From assembly GCA_946410305.1 (NCBI GenBank), contig CAMJZV010000030.1, positions 1-32,993 on the forward strand: DNA of 32,993 bases, read 5' to 3'. A model generated the notes under the pieces. That model was not told the origin of the DNA. It made no database searches and saw only the letters and a list, made by a program, of their open reading frames with translations. This DNA is from an uncultured Prevotellaceae bacterium (lineage in GTDB: Bacteria; Bacteroidota; Bacteroidia; Bacteroidales; Bacteroidaceae). The position numbers and the translations under genes are program-made. Within the stretch, counting starts at the first letter, position 1; each line of letters begins with the position of its first letter. This document shows positions 8,701 through 15,128 of this stretch, piece by piece.

Positions 8701-9786
8701 ATGCTCTTTTTTGAATTAATTCAGTTAGCCATAGGTAACAGACGAAACCTTAGTAGAATCCCCGCGGAGGAGGAATGGCAGGAAATTTATCAAGAAGCTG
8801 AAAAACAAGCGTTGGTAGGCTTTTTATTGACTGCTGTTGAAAAACTGAATGAATTAGATAAAGCCTCAATGCCGCCAATGCATTTGTTCTATCAGTGGAT
8901 TGGCGATGCTTTGCAAATCGAAAATAGAAACAAGGAGGTTGACTATGCAGCTGCACAATTAACAAGAATATTCAAAGGCGGTGGAATGCGAAGTTGCGTC
9001 CTAAAAGGGCAAGGTATAGCTCAGTTATACCCCAAGCCCGAAAGACGTCAACCAGGTGATGTAGACTTGTGGGTAGAAGGTGGCAGAGAAAAGGTCTTGA
9101 AGTTTATGGAAGATAGCTACTTTGGCAGAGACCATGTAGTAATTCATCATGTAGAATCGCAGATAATAGATGGGGTAGTATCCGAAATACATTTTATACC
9201 ATGTTATTCGTGTAATCCTTTTCTTCATGCAAAACTGCAGAGGTTCTTTGCTAAGAATGCCGAAGAGCAGTTCTCGAATTTTGACGATAAGTTAGGCTTC
9301 GCATATCCGACATTAAGGTTTAATGCTGTTTATCTTTTGTCGCACATTTACATGCATTTCTTGTATGAGGGCATTGGATTGCGACAATTTGTGGACTACT
9401 ATTATGTCTTGCATCATTTGAGTTCGGAAGAACGTAAGCAGGCTATTGGGGATGTCCGCGAAGCAGGCTTAAGTAAGATAGCAGGTGCTGTGATGTATGT
9501 ACTAAAGACAGTCTGCGGATTGAGCGAGGAGTATTATGTAGCTGACTTGGATGAAAAAAAAGGTAAGATATTGCTTGATGAGATAATAAAGAATGGTAAC
9601 TTTGGCAAGTATAATACAAAATTAAATGAAAGAGATGATAATAATCTCATTGCATTTAATCTTGTAGCTCTGCGTCGGCAGTTGACATTCCTTCGCTATT
9701 ATCCTTTGGATGTCATAAGCATTCCTTTTTTCAAAGTATGGCATTGGACGTGGAGATTATATAAAGGTTATTTGAAAATAACATAA
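8701..9786 (+). CDS. nucleotidyltransferase-fold family protein (NTP_transf_5-like)
   Basis: This resembles the uncharacterised nucleotidyltransferase family PF14907, common in Bacteroidota capsule and O-antigen loci. The fold marker is LKGQG (about 101-105) followed by PGDVDLWV (118-125), where Asp120 and Asp122 match the metal-binding DxD of polymerase-beta-like nucleotidyltransferases. The C-terminal half is helical with many aromatic residues. The length of 361 residues is usual. It starts 31 bp after the phosphosugar transferase and ends about 10 bp before the cupin gene. No reaction is established for these capsule-locus members; a direct role in polysaccharide modification is inferred only from context. 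Confidence 0.75.
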   Translation: MLFFELIQLAIGNRRNLSRIPAEEEWQEIYQEAEKQALVGFLLTAVEKLNELDKASMPPMHLFYQWIGDALQIENRNKEVDYAAAQLTRIFKGGGMRSCVLKGQGIAQLYPKPERRQPGDVDLWVEGGREKVLKFMEDSYFGRDHVVIHHVESQIIDGVVSEIHFIPCYSCNPFLHAKLQRFFAKNAEEQFSNFDDKLGFAYPTLRFNAVYLLSHIYMHFLYEGIGLRQFVDYYYVLHHLSSEERKQAIGDVREAGLSKIAGAVMYVLKTVCGLSEEYYVADLDEKKGKILLDEIIKNGNFGKYNTKLNERDDNNLIAFNLVALRRQLTFLRYYPLDVISIPFFKVWHWTWRLYKGYLKIT

Positions 9787-9796
9787 TTAATTGAAT

Positions 9797-10213
9797 ATGA
9801 ATTTAACACCTATCGTTATTGACAAATTGTTACTTGACGAGGTGACAAATCAGGCGAAACAATCACCACGGTTACGTAAAAACTTTAATTTTCATCATTC
9901 GATAGATGAAAAGTGTCACAGGTTTCTGAATGCAGTAGAGCCTGGAACAGTGGTTGATATTCACAGACATCCTGCCAAGGATGAGACATTTGTACTGTTA
10001 CGAGGTAGGGTAAGGGTTAATACATTCAATGATAAGGGGGATGTTGTCGATAGCCTTGAGCTAAGTCCAGATGATGGTAGATATGGCATTAATATACCGA
10101 AAGGTGTCTGGCATAATTTGGAGGTTTTTGAGGAAAATAGCGTTTTCTTTGAGTGCAAGGAAGGCCCCTACTCGCCGGAGGATCAAGAGTTGATGGAGAA
10201 TGGTAGTGAATAA
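9797..10213 (+). CDS. WbuC family cupin-fold metalloprotein (copy 1)
   Basis: A small cupin like E. coli WbuC, a protein of unknown catalysis found in O-antigen clusters. The N-terminal block SPRLRKNFNFH, FLNAVEPGTVV, and the cupin metal site HRHPAKDETFVLLRGRV (about residues 56-72) with His, His and Glu, plus KGVWHNLEV (about 99-107) with the final His, are all present. I use the ATG at 9797; a TTG two codons earlier is possible. It is the last gene of the AT-rich polysaccharide operon, and a clear paralog occurs at 12547-12942. The metal and substrate are unknown. Confidence 0.88.
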   Translation: MNLTPIVIDKLLLDEVTNQAKQSPRLRKNFNFHHSIDEKCHRFLNAVEPGTVVDIHRHPAKDETFVLLRGRVRVNTFNDKGDVVDSLELSPDDGRYGINIPKGVWHNLEVFEENSVFFECKEGPYSPEDQELMENGSE

Positions 10214-10355
10214 GTTCGCTACGGAATGCTATAAGATGGAGTTGTAAAGCCAATACTAAGGATGTGTTACTCCATTGTATGTATTTAGGAAGTGGGGATG
10301 ACTAACAATGATGGTCTTTCTGGAGTATTAACGCATAAAGATTTTCATTGGGAAT

Positions 10356-10586
10356 ATGGGAAATTCATCTGAGACAAAGTATGAGTTTCTGATTTTAAAT
10401 CGTCCGAGTGCTCCTATACCAGATTTAAAGACTATCTAGTGTGAAAGGATAATCAAAAGCCAAGCCGATGAACTGCACTTTTGCTCATCGTATAAAGATT
10501 TGTATGCGGAATACACAGCCCGATTCAATGGGGAGGAGATGTGGGGAGGATTCACGGATGAAACTCAACGGGAGACAGTTGGGTAA
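10356..10586 (+). pseudogene. possible broken small gene with one in-frame TAG
   Basis: The roughly 430 bp after the first WbuC gene hold no clean gene. One + frame from ATG 10356 reads about 76 residues to TAA 10584, broken only by TAG at codon 28 (10437-10439). The part after the stop has ordinary protein-like composition (for example GEEMWGGFTDETQRETVG near the end). I recognise no family. It may be debris of an exchanged capsule gene; chance openness cannot be excluded. Confidence 0.3.
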
Positions 10587-10641
10587 GTTGATGAAAGAAA
10601 AGACAATCGTTTAATTGACTAAATTGAAGAAGAGAAAACAA

Positions 10642-10675
10642 AGCCACCAGTTAGGGCATCTGCTAACTGATGGCT
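10642..10675 (-). terminator. intrinsic terminator of the minus-strand HNH-like operon
   Basis: A 13-bp inverted repeat (10642-10654 with 10663-10675) encloses an 8-nt loop. On the minus strand the single mismatch becomes a U-G pair, and the stem is followed by a U-rich run (complement of 10629-10641). It lies 28 bp past the stop of the gene at 10704, as expected for its terminator. Confidence 0.7.
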
Positions 10676-10703
10676 AAGTGAAAAGAGAAGAGACTAGACG
10701 ATA

Positions 10704-11003
10704 TTACTTGTTATTGTCGGCAACTGATATTAATTTCACATTTACGTCGGGTTCGTCTGTTCTATGATTACATGCATCGCAGAGTGGGGCGATATACCAC
10801 TTTTGGTCAGTGGAATCCACCTTCTGCACATGACAACCATCGAAATTACTACCAAGAACAGACTCGCCACATGCTGGACATATCCAATACTTGTTACGTG
10901 TTAGAGTCTGGCCTGCAAAATGTTCCCAAAACTGGAGCCACGAGGGGAAGTGCTTGGGCTTGGCAGATACTTTCGAAGAACCTGTGATATTTTTGATTTT
11001 CAT
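10704..11003 (-). CDS. small HNH/zinc-ribbon-like protein (paralog A)
   Basis: A 99-residue protein with a zinc-ribbon or HNH-like layout: a conserved N-terminal block with W-x-x-FWE (about 21-26), then CPAC, then GCHVQKV, then APLCDACNHRTDE. The order Cys-x2-Cys, His, Cys-x2-Cys-Asn resembles small HNH (Cys4 zinc) nucleases, with GxHV and the final Asn as candidate active residues. The start at 11003 is chosen over a longer frame because the resulting N-terminus (MKIKNITGSS) aligns with that of its neighbour (MVKVKNLNGTS). Second gene of a minus-strand operon opposing the surrounding + genes. No function is known to me; DNA cleavage or nucleic-acid binding is only a possibility. Confidence 0.7.
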   Translation of the reverse strand: MKIKNITGSSKVSAKPKHFPSWLQFWEHFAGQTLTRNKYWICPACGESVLGSNFDGCHVQKVDSTDQKWYIAPLCDACNHRTDEPDVNVKLISVADNNK

Positions 11004-11156
11004 ATGCTTTTCAAAAATAAGAGTTTTACAATGTTGACGTCCTTTATTAACCAGAGAGGTACTCTGACATCTTATTTCCCGAAAAGGTTGGCAGATGAAC
11101 GCCAAGATGCCAAATCCTCGTCGCTATGCTTGCACCATAGCGGCGAGGTGGTGGGA

Positions 11157-11435
11157 TTAGCGAGACTCAGCGTGAACCAACTCGGTGTCAACGTAGAACT
11201 CGTCGGTGCGATTGTTGCAACCCTTGCATAGTGGAGTGATGTAGTGACTGTCATCACCAGCACCTACTTTCTTGACATGAGCGCCTACAAGGTTACTTCT
11301 ACCAGTGACGTTACAGTCAGTAGCTCCACAATGATTGGCTGTCTTGCCAGTCTTGCCTTCCCAAAACTCCAGCCAAGTGTCATAACCCTTAGGTTGCTTG
11401 TCTGAAGTGCCGTTTAAGTTTTTGACTTTTACCAT
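11157..11435 (-). CDS. small HNH/zinc-ribbon-like protein (paralog B)
   Basis: A 92-residue paralog of the next gene downstream on the minus strand. Shared positions include the N-terminal KVKNLNGTS block, WLEFWE, a Cys pair (here spaced by four residues), GAHVKKV, YITPLC and CNNRTDE. The same Cys/His/Cys-x2-Cys-Asn layout suggests a zinc-stabilised HNH-like fold. The two genes are 153 bp apart, look like an old tandem duplication, and are transcribed against the polysaccharide genes. Directly upstream lies a frameshifted remnant in the same direction. The role is unknown. Confidence 0.72.
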   Translation of the reverse strand: MVKVKNLNGTSDKQPKGYDTWLEFWEGKTGKTANHCGATDCNVTGRSNLVGAHVKKVGAGDDSHYITPLCKGCNNRTDEFYVDTELVHAESR

Positions 11436-11450
11436 TGCTTCGATTTTTAG

Positions 11451-11655
11451 TTAATAAATTGGCTTCAACCAGAGAGCGTGGCCTAATTCATCGCGCAGAG
11501 ATATAGGTACTTGCTAGCGTTGTTGTCGTTGTGCTGAGAACGGGAGTGTTTTTCATTTTCCTCCATTACTTGGAACAGCAAAGGGTGTGCCAAATGCTTA
11601 AACTGACACAAATAATGTGAGAAAAAGTAAAATAGGTGGTGGGAGAGAATTGAAA
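11451..11655 (-). pseudogene. frameshifted gene remnant upstream of the HNH-like pair
   Basis: Reading the minus strand, one frame is open for about 60 codons with protein-like content (HLAHPLLFQVMEENEKHSR, then NASKYL) and hits TAG at about 11484. Shifting frame near that point continues sensibly as SLRDELGHALWLKPIY to a TAA at 11451-11453, 15 bp before the start of the 92-residue HNH-like gene. Together they look like the 3' end of one protein broken by a small indel. I do not recognise the family with certainty. Confidence 0.4.
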
Positions 11656-11673
11656 GTATTAATTTATGTCAAA

Positions 11674-11766
11674 ATGACAGTTTCGCAATGGTTGATAAGG
11701 AAGCTGGCTGGAAAAGCTGTTGTGGCTGGAGGCTATGGCGGTGCTGAGATGGAGTTAAAACGATAA
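11674..11766 (+). CDS. possible 30-residue small protein upstream of the PIG-L gene
   Basis: A short + frame from ATG 11674 to TAA 11764 encodes a basic, glycine-rich peptide (SQWLIRKLAGKAVVAGGYGG within it), 23 bp ahead of the PIG-L gene. The composition is more protein-like than chance would suggest, but no promoter or family is evident. It could be a genuine small protein or the 3' end of a lost gene. Confidence 0.25.
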   Translation: MTVSQWLIRKLAGKAVVAGGYGGAEMELKR

Positions 11767-11789
11767 CGAAAATAAATCAATAATACAAT

Positions 11790-12467
11790 ATGAAGTACTT
11801 AATAGTAGTAGCGCATCCTGATGACGAGGTCTTGGGATGTGGCGCATCAATTTACAAGTGGACACGACAAGGTGACCAGGTGGATGTGTGTATCATGAGT
11901 GCCGAGGCGAAGGCAAGGGCTTTTCGTCCTGAAGATAATGAACTGGAAGATGATACACATGCTGCTCTGGCATACATTGGCGTGGGCAAGGAGTATGAAG
12001 GTACGTTCCCGAATATCGAGATGAACACGGTATCGCACTTGAAGCTGGTGCAGCATATTGAGGCTGCCATCAAGGAGAGCGAGCCGGATATTATCATCAC
12101 GCATCATCCTGCGGACACGAACAATGACCATCTGCAGACCTCGATGGCCTGCCAGGAGGCTATTCGACTGTTCCAGCGTAGGCCAGAGGTGAAACGTGTA
12201 AAGGAGTTCTGGTATATGGAGGTGCCTTCGTGTACGGAGTGGAAAATCAATAATGCCATGCAGGACTTCGTGCCCAACTGCTACGTGGAGGTGGGTAAAG
12301 ACGGCGTGGATGCGAAAATCAAGGCGCTGTCGATGTATCGTGGTGTGATGCGTCCCTATCCCCATCCGCGTTCTGCAGAGTACATCTCAGGTCTTGCTGC
12401 TGTGCGTGGTAGCCAGTGGGGAGTGAACTATGCTGAGGCTTTCGAGGTGGTGTTGAGAAATTATTAA
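11790..12467 (+). CDS. PIG-L family deacetylase (LmbE-like)
   Basis: A zinc-dependent N-acetylhexosamine deacetylase family protein. AHPDDE at residues 8-13 is the metal-binding and catalytic motif (His9, Asp11, Asp12), and HHPADTNNDH (about 105-114) provides the second histidine cluster. At 225 residues it matches the family. It precedes a WbuC paralog and lies between two parts of the polysaccharide gene set, so it may remove an acetyl group from an amino sugar nucleotide or lipid-linked sugar. The base composition is visibly more GC-rich than the genes before 10.2 kb, suggesting it was not acquired with them. Confidence 0.9.
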   Translation: MKYLIVVAHPDDEVLGCGASIYKWTRQGDQVDVCIMSAEAKARAFRPEDNELEDDTHAALAYIGVGKEYEGTFPNIEMNTVSHLKLVQHIEAAIKESEPDIIITHHPADTNNDHLQTSMACQEAIRLFQRRPEVKRVKEFWYMEVPSCTEWKINNAMQDFVPNCYVEVGKDGVDAKIKALSMYRGVMRPYPHPRSAEYISGLAAVRGSQWGVNYAEAFEVVLRNY

Positions 12468-12479
12468 AAAGAATATGAA

Positions 12480-12560
12480 ATGAAGGCTTTACTAAAAGCT
12501 ATCTGGCAATTTTGTAGTTACTTATTCGTACCACAAAGGAGACATCATGAGGATTACTAA
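12480..12560 (+). CDS. possible 26-residue small ORF overlapping the second WbuC start
   Basis: From ATG 12480 a hydrophobic peptide of 26 residues (KAIWQFCSYLFVP in its middle) runs to TAA 12558, overlapping the WbuC paralog start at 12547 by 14 bp. Such an overlap would allow translational coupling. Only openness and hydrophobicity support it. Confidence 0.2.
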   Translation: MKALLKAIWQFCSYLFVPQRRHHEDY

Positions 12561-12942
12561 AGCGATATTAGATGACTTGACGGCTAAGGCCAAGGAGTCG
12601 CCAAGGTTAAGGATGAATCTTGACCTGAGAAATAGTGCAGAAGACCAGTCGCAGCGCATGCTCAATGCAATTGAGCCGGAATCGGTGGTACCCATACACC
12701 GCCACCAGAAGAGTTCGGAGACGGTGGTGTGTCTGAGAGGGCGCGTGGTAGAGGAGTACTATGATGAGCTGGAGCGGATATGTACTGAGGCCATAGAGCT
12801 GACACCCAACGGGCCAGTAGTGGCGCTGAACATTCCCGCTGGGCAGTGGCATACGCTCCGCTCGCTGCAATCGGGGAGCGTGATACTGGAGGTGAAAGAT
12901 GGAAAGTTCGAACCGCTGTCGGATGTAGACATCCTTGGTTAA
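12547..12942 (+). CDS. WbuC family cupin-fold metalloprotein (copy 2)
   Basis: A second WbuC-like cupin. It shares the N-terminal SPRLRMNLDLR, MLNAIEPESVVPIHRH (about residues 38-53), ETVVCLRGRVVEEYYDE and IPAGQWHTL blocks with the copy at 9797-10213. The metal-binding His-x-His and the later His are retained, and the Glu of SSETVV matches the cupin Glu. It is 131 residues long. It follows the PIG-L gene by about 80 bp. The two copies are clearly diverged and differ in base composition, so they look like separately acquired paralogs rather than a recent duplication. Confidence 0.85.
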   Translation: MRITKAILDDLTAKAKESPRLRMNLDLRNSAEDQSQRMLNAIEPESVVPIHRHQKSSETVVCLRGRVVEEYYDELERICTEAIELTPNGPVVALNIPAGQWHTLRSLQSGSVILEVKDGKFEPLSDVDILG

Positions 12943-12959
12943 TGGTTGACACTTCATGT

Positions 12960-13010
12960 CGAGCCTGCTACTGCTCGGCAATGATCATGCGAGCTTGTCA
13001 TTACGCTCGC
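12960..13010. repeat. pair of GC-rich hairpins (REP-like candidate)
   Basis: Two short palindromes lie close together after the WbuC paralog: CGAGC/GCTCG at 12960-12964 and 12973-12977 (8-nt loop), and GCGAGC/GCTCGC at 12989-12994 and 13005-13010 (10-nt loop). RAYT proteins are known to associate with REP palindromes, and a RAYT-like gene follows at 13352. Neither hairpin has a T-run, so terminator function is unlikely. Whether these are true dispersed REPs needs a genome search. Confidence 0.4.
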
Positions 13011-13130
13011 TTACTCGCAGCCTTCAAGGTTCATGATTAATGGTTTTAAAGTCCCGCAGAATGTTTCGAGCAGCGAGAGCCATCAAGCTTGCTTGTTTGG
13101 CCGAGTCGTGAGGAACTTCGCTGAAAGCAA

Positions 13131-13322
13131 ATGAATGAAATAAAGGAAAGAAGCCTGGTGGACAGGCTAAAGGAGTTTATAGAGATGGAAGCGCGGTCGG
13201 GTTCCATGGATCCTGGCTGCATAACGCCGCTGTATGTCTACAGGATGTGGGGTGGCCACGTTTCGATGGAGGATATTGAGAGTGGAATTAAGGAATTGCG
13301 ACAACAAGGACTGTTGCCGTAA
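13131..13322 (+). CDS. small unknown protein (63 aa), possibly winged-helix-like
   Basis: A 63-residue acidic protein starting at ATG 13131 and ending 29 bp before the RAYT-like gene. It contains two probable helices (RLVDRLKEFIEMEA-type N-terminus and SMEDIESGIKELRQQG at the end) separated by ITPLYVYRMWGGH. The layout is reminiscent of a compact winged helix, but no family is recognised. It may be co-transcribed with the transposase-like gene. Confidence 0.5.
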   Translation: MNEIKERSLVDRLKEFIEMEARSGSMDPGCITPLYVYRMWGGHVSMEDIESGIKELRQQGLLP

Positions 13323-13351
13323 TGGAAACTGTATAAAATAAATAAGGTAAT

Positions 13352-14158
13352 ATGTCAATCATAAAGCGTGAGAAATCGAGAATAGGGATGTATCATGTGC
13401 TGGCGCAGGGGGCTGGTAACAATGAGTTGTTCCACGACGATGAGGATTATCAGGTATTCGTGGAGTACTTGGCAAAGCTGATGAAAGAGGCGTGGGCAGA
13501 GGATGACGAGCCGGACAGACCGTATTTCCATACGTATGCCTACTGTCTGACGCCGAAGCAGTTCAGACTCATCGTGAAGGAGGAGAAATACCAGGTGAGT
13601 GCCATCATGCAGAGCATCTCGCAGTTGTACTCGCGGTATTACTCGGGTAAGTACAACAGCTACGGACCCTTGTACCGCAGACGGTACTATAGTGAGCCGA
13701 TCAACGATCCAGAGCGGCTGGAGGTGGTGATGCGGTATGTGCATCAGGAACCATTGAGGGTTCAGAGTTCAGGGTTCACGGTTCATGATATGGATGAGTG
13801 GGCATGGAGCAGTTGGCATGAGTATGTGGGGCAGGAGAGTGACCTGCCGATAGTTTGTGAGAAGCCTGACGCCTGTCATGATTTGACGGCAGAACAGTGG
13901 CGGGCGTTGTTGAGCAAGCCGTTGCCAGAGGGTACAAAGTGTCTGGAGCCGAAGGAGTACCGTGCTCCGAAGCCTACAGAGACGCAGGTGCTGAGTATGG
14001 TGCGGTTGATGACGAGTGCCACGAACTGGAATGAGTTTAATGCGTTCCCGAAAGATGAGCGCCTGAAAACCATTAAGCAGCTGTTACAGAATGGTGCCTC
14101 GATCCGGCAGATGGAGAAACTGACGGGAATAGGACGGGGAGTGATACAAAATCTCTGA
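13352..14158 (+). CDS. RAYT-like protein (Y1 transposase family) with lost HUH motif
   Basis: Related to REP-associated tyrosine transposases (PF01797). Family landmarks are MYHVLAQGAGNNELF (13-27), the helix IMQSISQLYSRYYSGKYNSYGPLYRRRYYSEPI (about 85-117) with Tyr candidates at 93, 96 and 97, a MRYVHQEPL segment (about 128-136) and a C-terminal helix-turn-helix (SIRQMEKLTGIGRGVIQ). The metal-binding His-x-His, normally in a NHFHLL-type strand, reads TPKQFRLIV here (QFR at 70-72), so both histidines are gone. DNA nicking is therefore unlikely; a retained DNA-binding or regulatory role is possible. A 28-bp heptamer repeat is translated at about residues 137-146. Length is 268 residues. Confidence 0.8.
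   Translation: MSIIKREKSRIGMYHVLAQGAGNNELFHDDEDYQVFVEYLAKLMKEAWAEDDEPDRPYFHTYAYCLTPKQFRLIVKEEKYQVSAIMQSISQLYSRYYSGKYNSYGPLYRRRYYSEPINDPERLEVVMRYVHQEPLRVQSSGFTVHDMDEWAWSSWHEYVGQESDLPIVCEKPDACHDLTAEQWRALLSKPLPEGTKCLEPKEYRAPKPTETQVLSMVRLMTSATNWNEFNAFPKDERLKTIKQLLQNGASIRQMEKLTGIGRGVIQNL
13760..13787 (+). repeat. heptamer tandem repeat inside the RAYT-like gene (4 units)
   Basis: Four consecutive 7-bp units (GTTCAGA, GTTCAGG, GTTCACG, GTTCATG). On the complementary strand they read NNTGAAC. They are translated in frame as part of the linker between the Y1 domain and the following helices. Confidence 0.85.
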
Positions 14159-14164
14159 TTATTA

Positions 14165-14206
14165 AATGAAGAATGAAGAGTGAAGAATGAAGAATCGAGA
14201 GCCGAG
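14165..14206 (+). repeat. intergenic heptamer tandem repeat (6 units)
   Basis: Units AATGAAG, AATGAAG, AGTGAAG, AATGAAG, AATCGAG, AGCCGAG follow the RAYT-like stop codon at exact 7-bp period. The last units form the left arm of the terminator at 14198-14235. Confidence 0.85.
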
Positions 14207-14235
14207 AATGCAAATGTACATCCTCGGCTCTTTTT
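14198..14235 (+). terminator. intrinsic terminator after the RAYT-like gene
   Basis: A perfect 9-bp stem (14198-14206 with 14223-14231), 16-nt loop, and a run of T from 14231. It ends transcription coming through the RAYT-like gene. Confidence 0.8.
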
Positions 14236-14250
14236 GTATAGTATCGCAGG

Positions 14251-14276
14251 CTGCACAAAAATAAGAAAAAGTGCAG
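14251..14276. promoter_or_regulatory. inverted repeat upstream of the 14.3 kb promoter (possible operator)
   Basis: CTGCAC (14251-14256) and GTGCAG (14271-14276) form a perfect 6-bp inverted repeat with a 14-nt spacer, about 75 bp upstream of the -7 element. A regulator site is conceivable; short palindromes also arise by chance. Confidence 0.3.
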
Positions 14277-14300
14277 AAATGACTAAAAAATGGCATAAAG

Positions 14301-14334
14301 ATTGCAATGGATTGAAAATAAATTCTTAACTTTG
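14301..14334 (+). promoter_or_regulatory. Bacteroidota-type promoter for the 67-aa/175-aa gene pair
   Basis: The -7 element TAACTTTG (14327-14334) matches TAnnTTTG. An ATTG at 14301-14304 is a weak -33 with 22-bp spacing. Expected start near 14341 gives a leader of about 23 nt. Confidence 0.6.
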
Positions 14335-14363
14335 CAGCGGAATTATTCGTCAATTGTAATTAT

Positions 14364-14567
14364 ATGGGTAACGTATTGGGAACAAAAGAGACGCTGATTA
14401 CTACGAATGAGGGACTGAAGCTCATTCGCAGAGAGCGTACCGTGAGGATGCCTAATGGCAGTCTTCGCCATCCTGTCGACTATTATGATGCCACTCCTGG
14501 CACGGTAAAGGTTACCACCCAGGAGTTGGAGAGAATGCGTATTCCCGTTTACGAACGACTCATATAA
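14364..14567 (+). CDS. small unknown protein (67 aa)
   Basis: A 67-residue basic protein directly behind a promoter (-7 element at 14327-14334). The sequence ends with VTTQELERMRIPVYERL and contains RRERTVRMPNGSLRHPVDYYD; no signal peptide, membrane helix or known motif is seen. The following gene starts 17 bp downstream, so the two are probably one transcript. The size ratio and spacing would fit a toxin-antitoxin or similar two-gene module, but nothing else supports that. Confidence 0.6.
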   Translation: MGNVLGTKETLITTNEGLKLIRRERTVRMPNGSLRHPVDYYDATPGTVKVTTQELERMRIPVYERLI

Positions 14568-14584
14568 GTAATACTCTGTAGGCT

Positions 14585-15112
14585 ATGGCAATGAAGGATG
14601 GCTATCGTTTCATCTTCCAGATGAACGACAAGGCTGGACATGATGAGTTGTTAGAATACACACTTCAGTACCGTTTTACATCCGAGCGCTCACACCACAC
14701 TTATATTGTCAGGGTTGAACGCTACATAGGTCACTCCTATTGCATCAAGTTCTTCGATAAGGCCAATATGCTGAGCGAAAACAAGTTCAGCCTACGTACC
14801 AGTACGTTTGAGCCACGTACCATCTTTTATACTCTCTTCAATATTATGCTCGATGTGTTGAAGAAAGACCCTAATGCATCGTTCTTTTTTATCGGTGCTG
14901 AGGACGAGAAAGATGAGCCAGGACGAACCACACGCAGATTCCGTGTATATCACCGTTTTGTATCGTCGGTTGTCGGTGAGACAGTGTTTGAGCATCATCG
15001 TAACAATGAGTTGTCGCTTTATATCCTGGTGAACAAGCAGTATGTGGAGGACATCCCCCAGTTCACCCAAAAGATAACTGATTATGTGAGCGAGGCCATG
15101 ACTAACCACTAG
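14585..15112 (+). CDS. unknown protein (175 aa), DUF6934-like in its C-terminal half
   Basis: A soluble 175-residue protein. The stretch LKKDPNASFFFIGAEDEKDEPGRTTRRFRVYHRFV (about residues 95-130; only shown in part elsewhere) resembles the strand-plus-RTRLY pattern of Bacteroidota DUF6934 proteins. This resemblance is from memory and is weak. An N-terminal half with YRFTSERSHHTYIVRVERY suggests a beta-rich fold. It is second in a two-gene unit with the 67-aa gene and is followed after 16 bp by the QueH fusion. Function unknown. Confidence 0.55.
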   Translation: MAMKDGYRFIFQMNDKAGHDELLEYTLQYRFTSERSHHTYIVRVERYIGHSYCIKFFDKANMLSENKFSLRTSTFEPRTIFYTLFNIMLDVLKKDPNASFFFIGAEDEKDEPGRTTRRFRVYHRFVSSVVGETVFEHHRNNELSLYILVNKQYVEDIPQFTQKITDYVSEAMTNH

Positions 15113-15128
15113 GGCACGCTGATAGGTG

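Noticed and set aside
11847..12365. A 172-codon minus-strand frame opposite the PIG-L gene
   Set aside because: The + strand encodes a deacetylase with intact AHPDDE and HHPADTNNDH motifs; the antisense product has only His/Arg-rich shadow composition.
12960..13010. Attachment site or integron-type recombination site
   Set aside because: The hairpins are short, no integrase is near, and no matching second copy was found in the window.
12846..13040. A 64-codon + frame covering the end of WbuC copy 2 and the hairpins
   Set aside because: It overlaps a well-supported gene, is rich in Cys/Arg/Ala from the palindromes, and resembles no protein; treated as chance openness.
14165..14206. CRISPR-like repeat array
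   Set aside because: Units are only 7 bp with no spacers, and no cas genes are in the window; it belongs to the heptamer tandem family.
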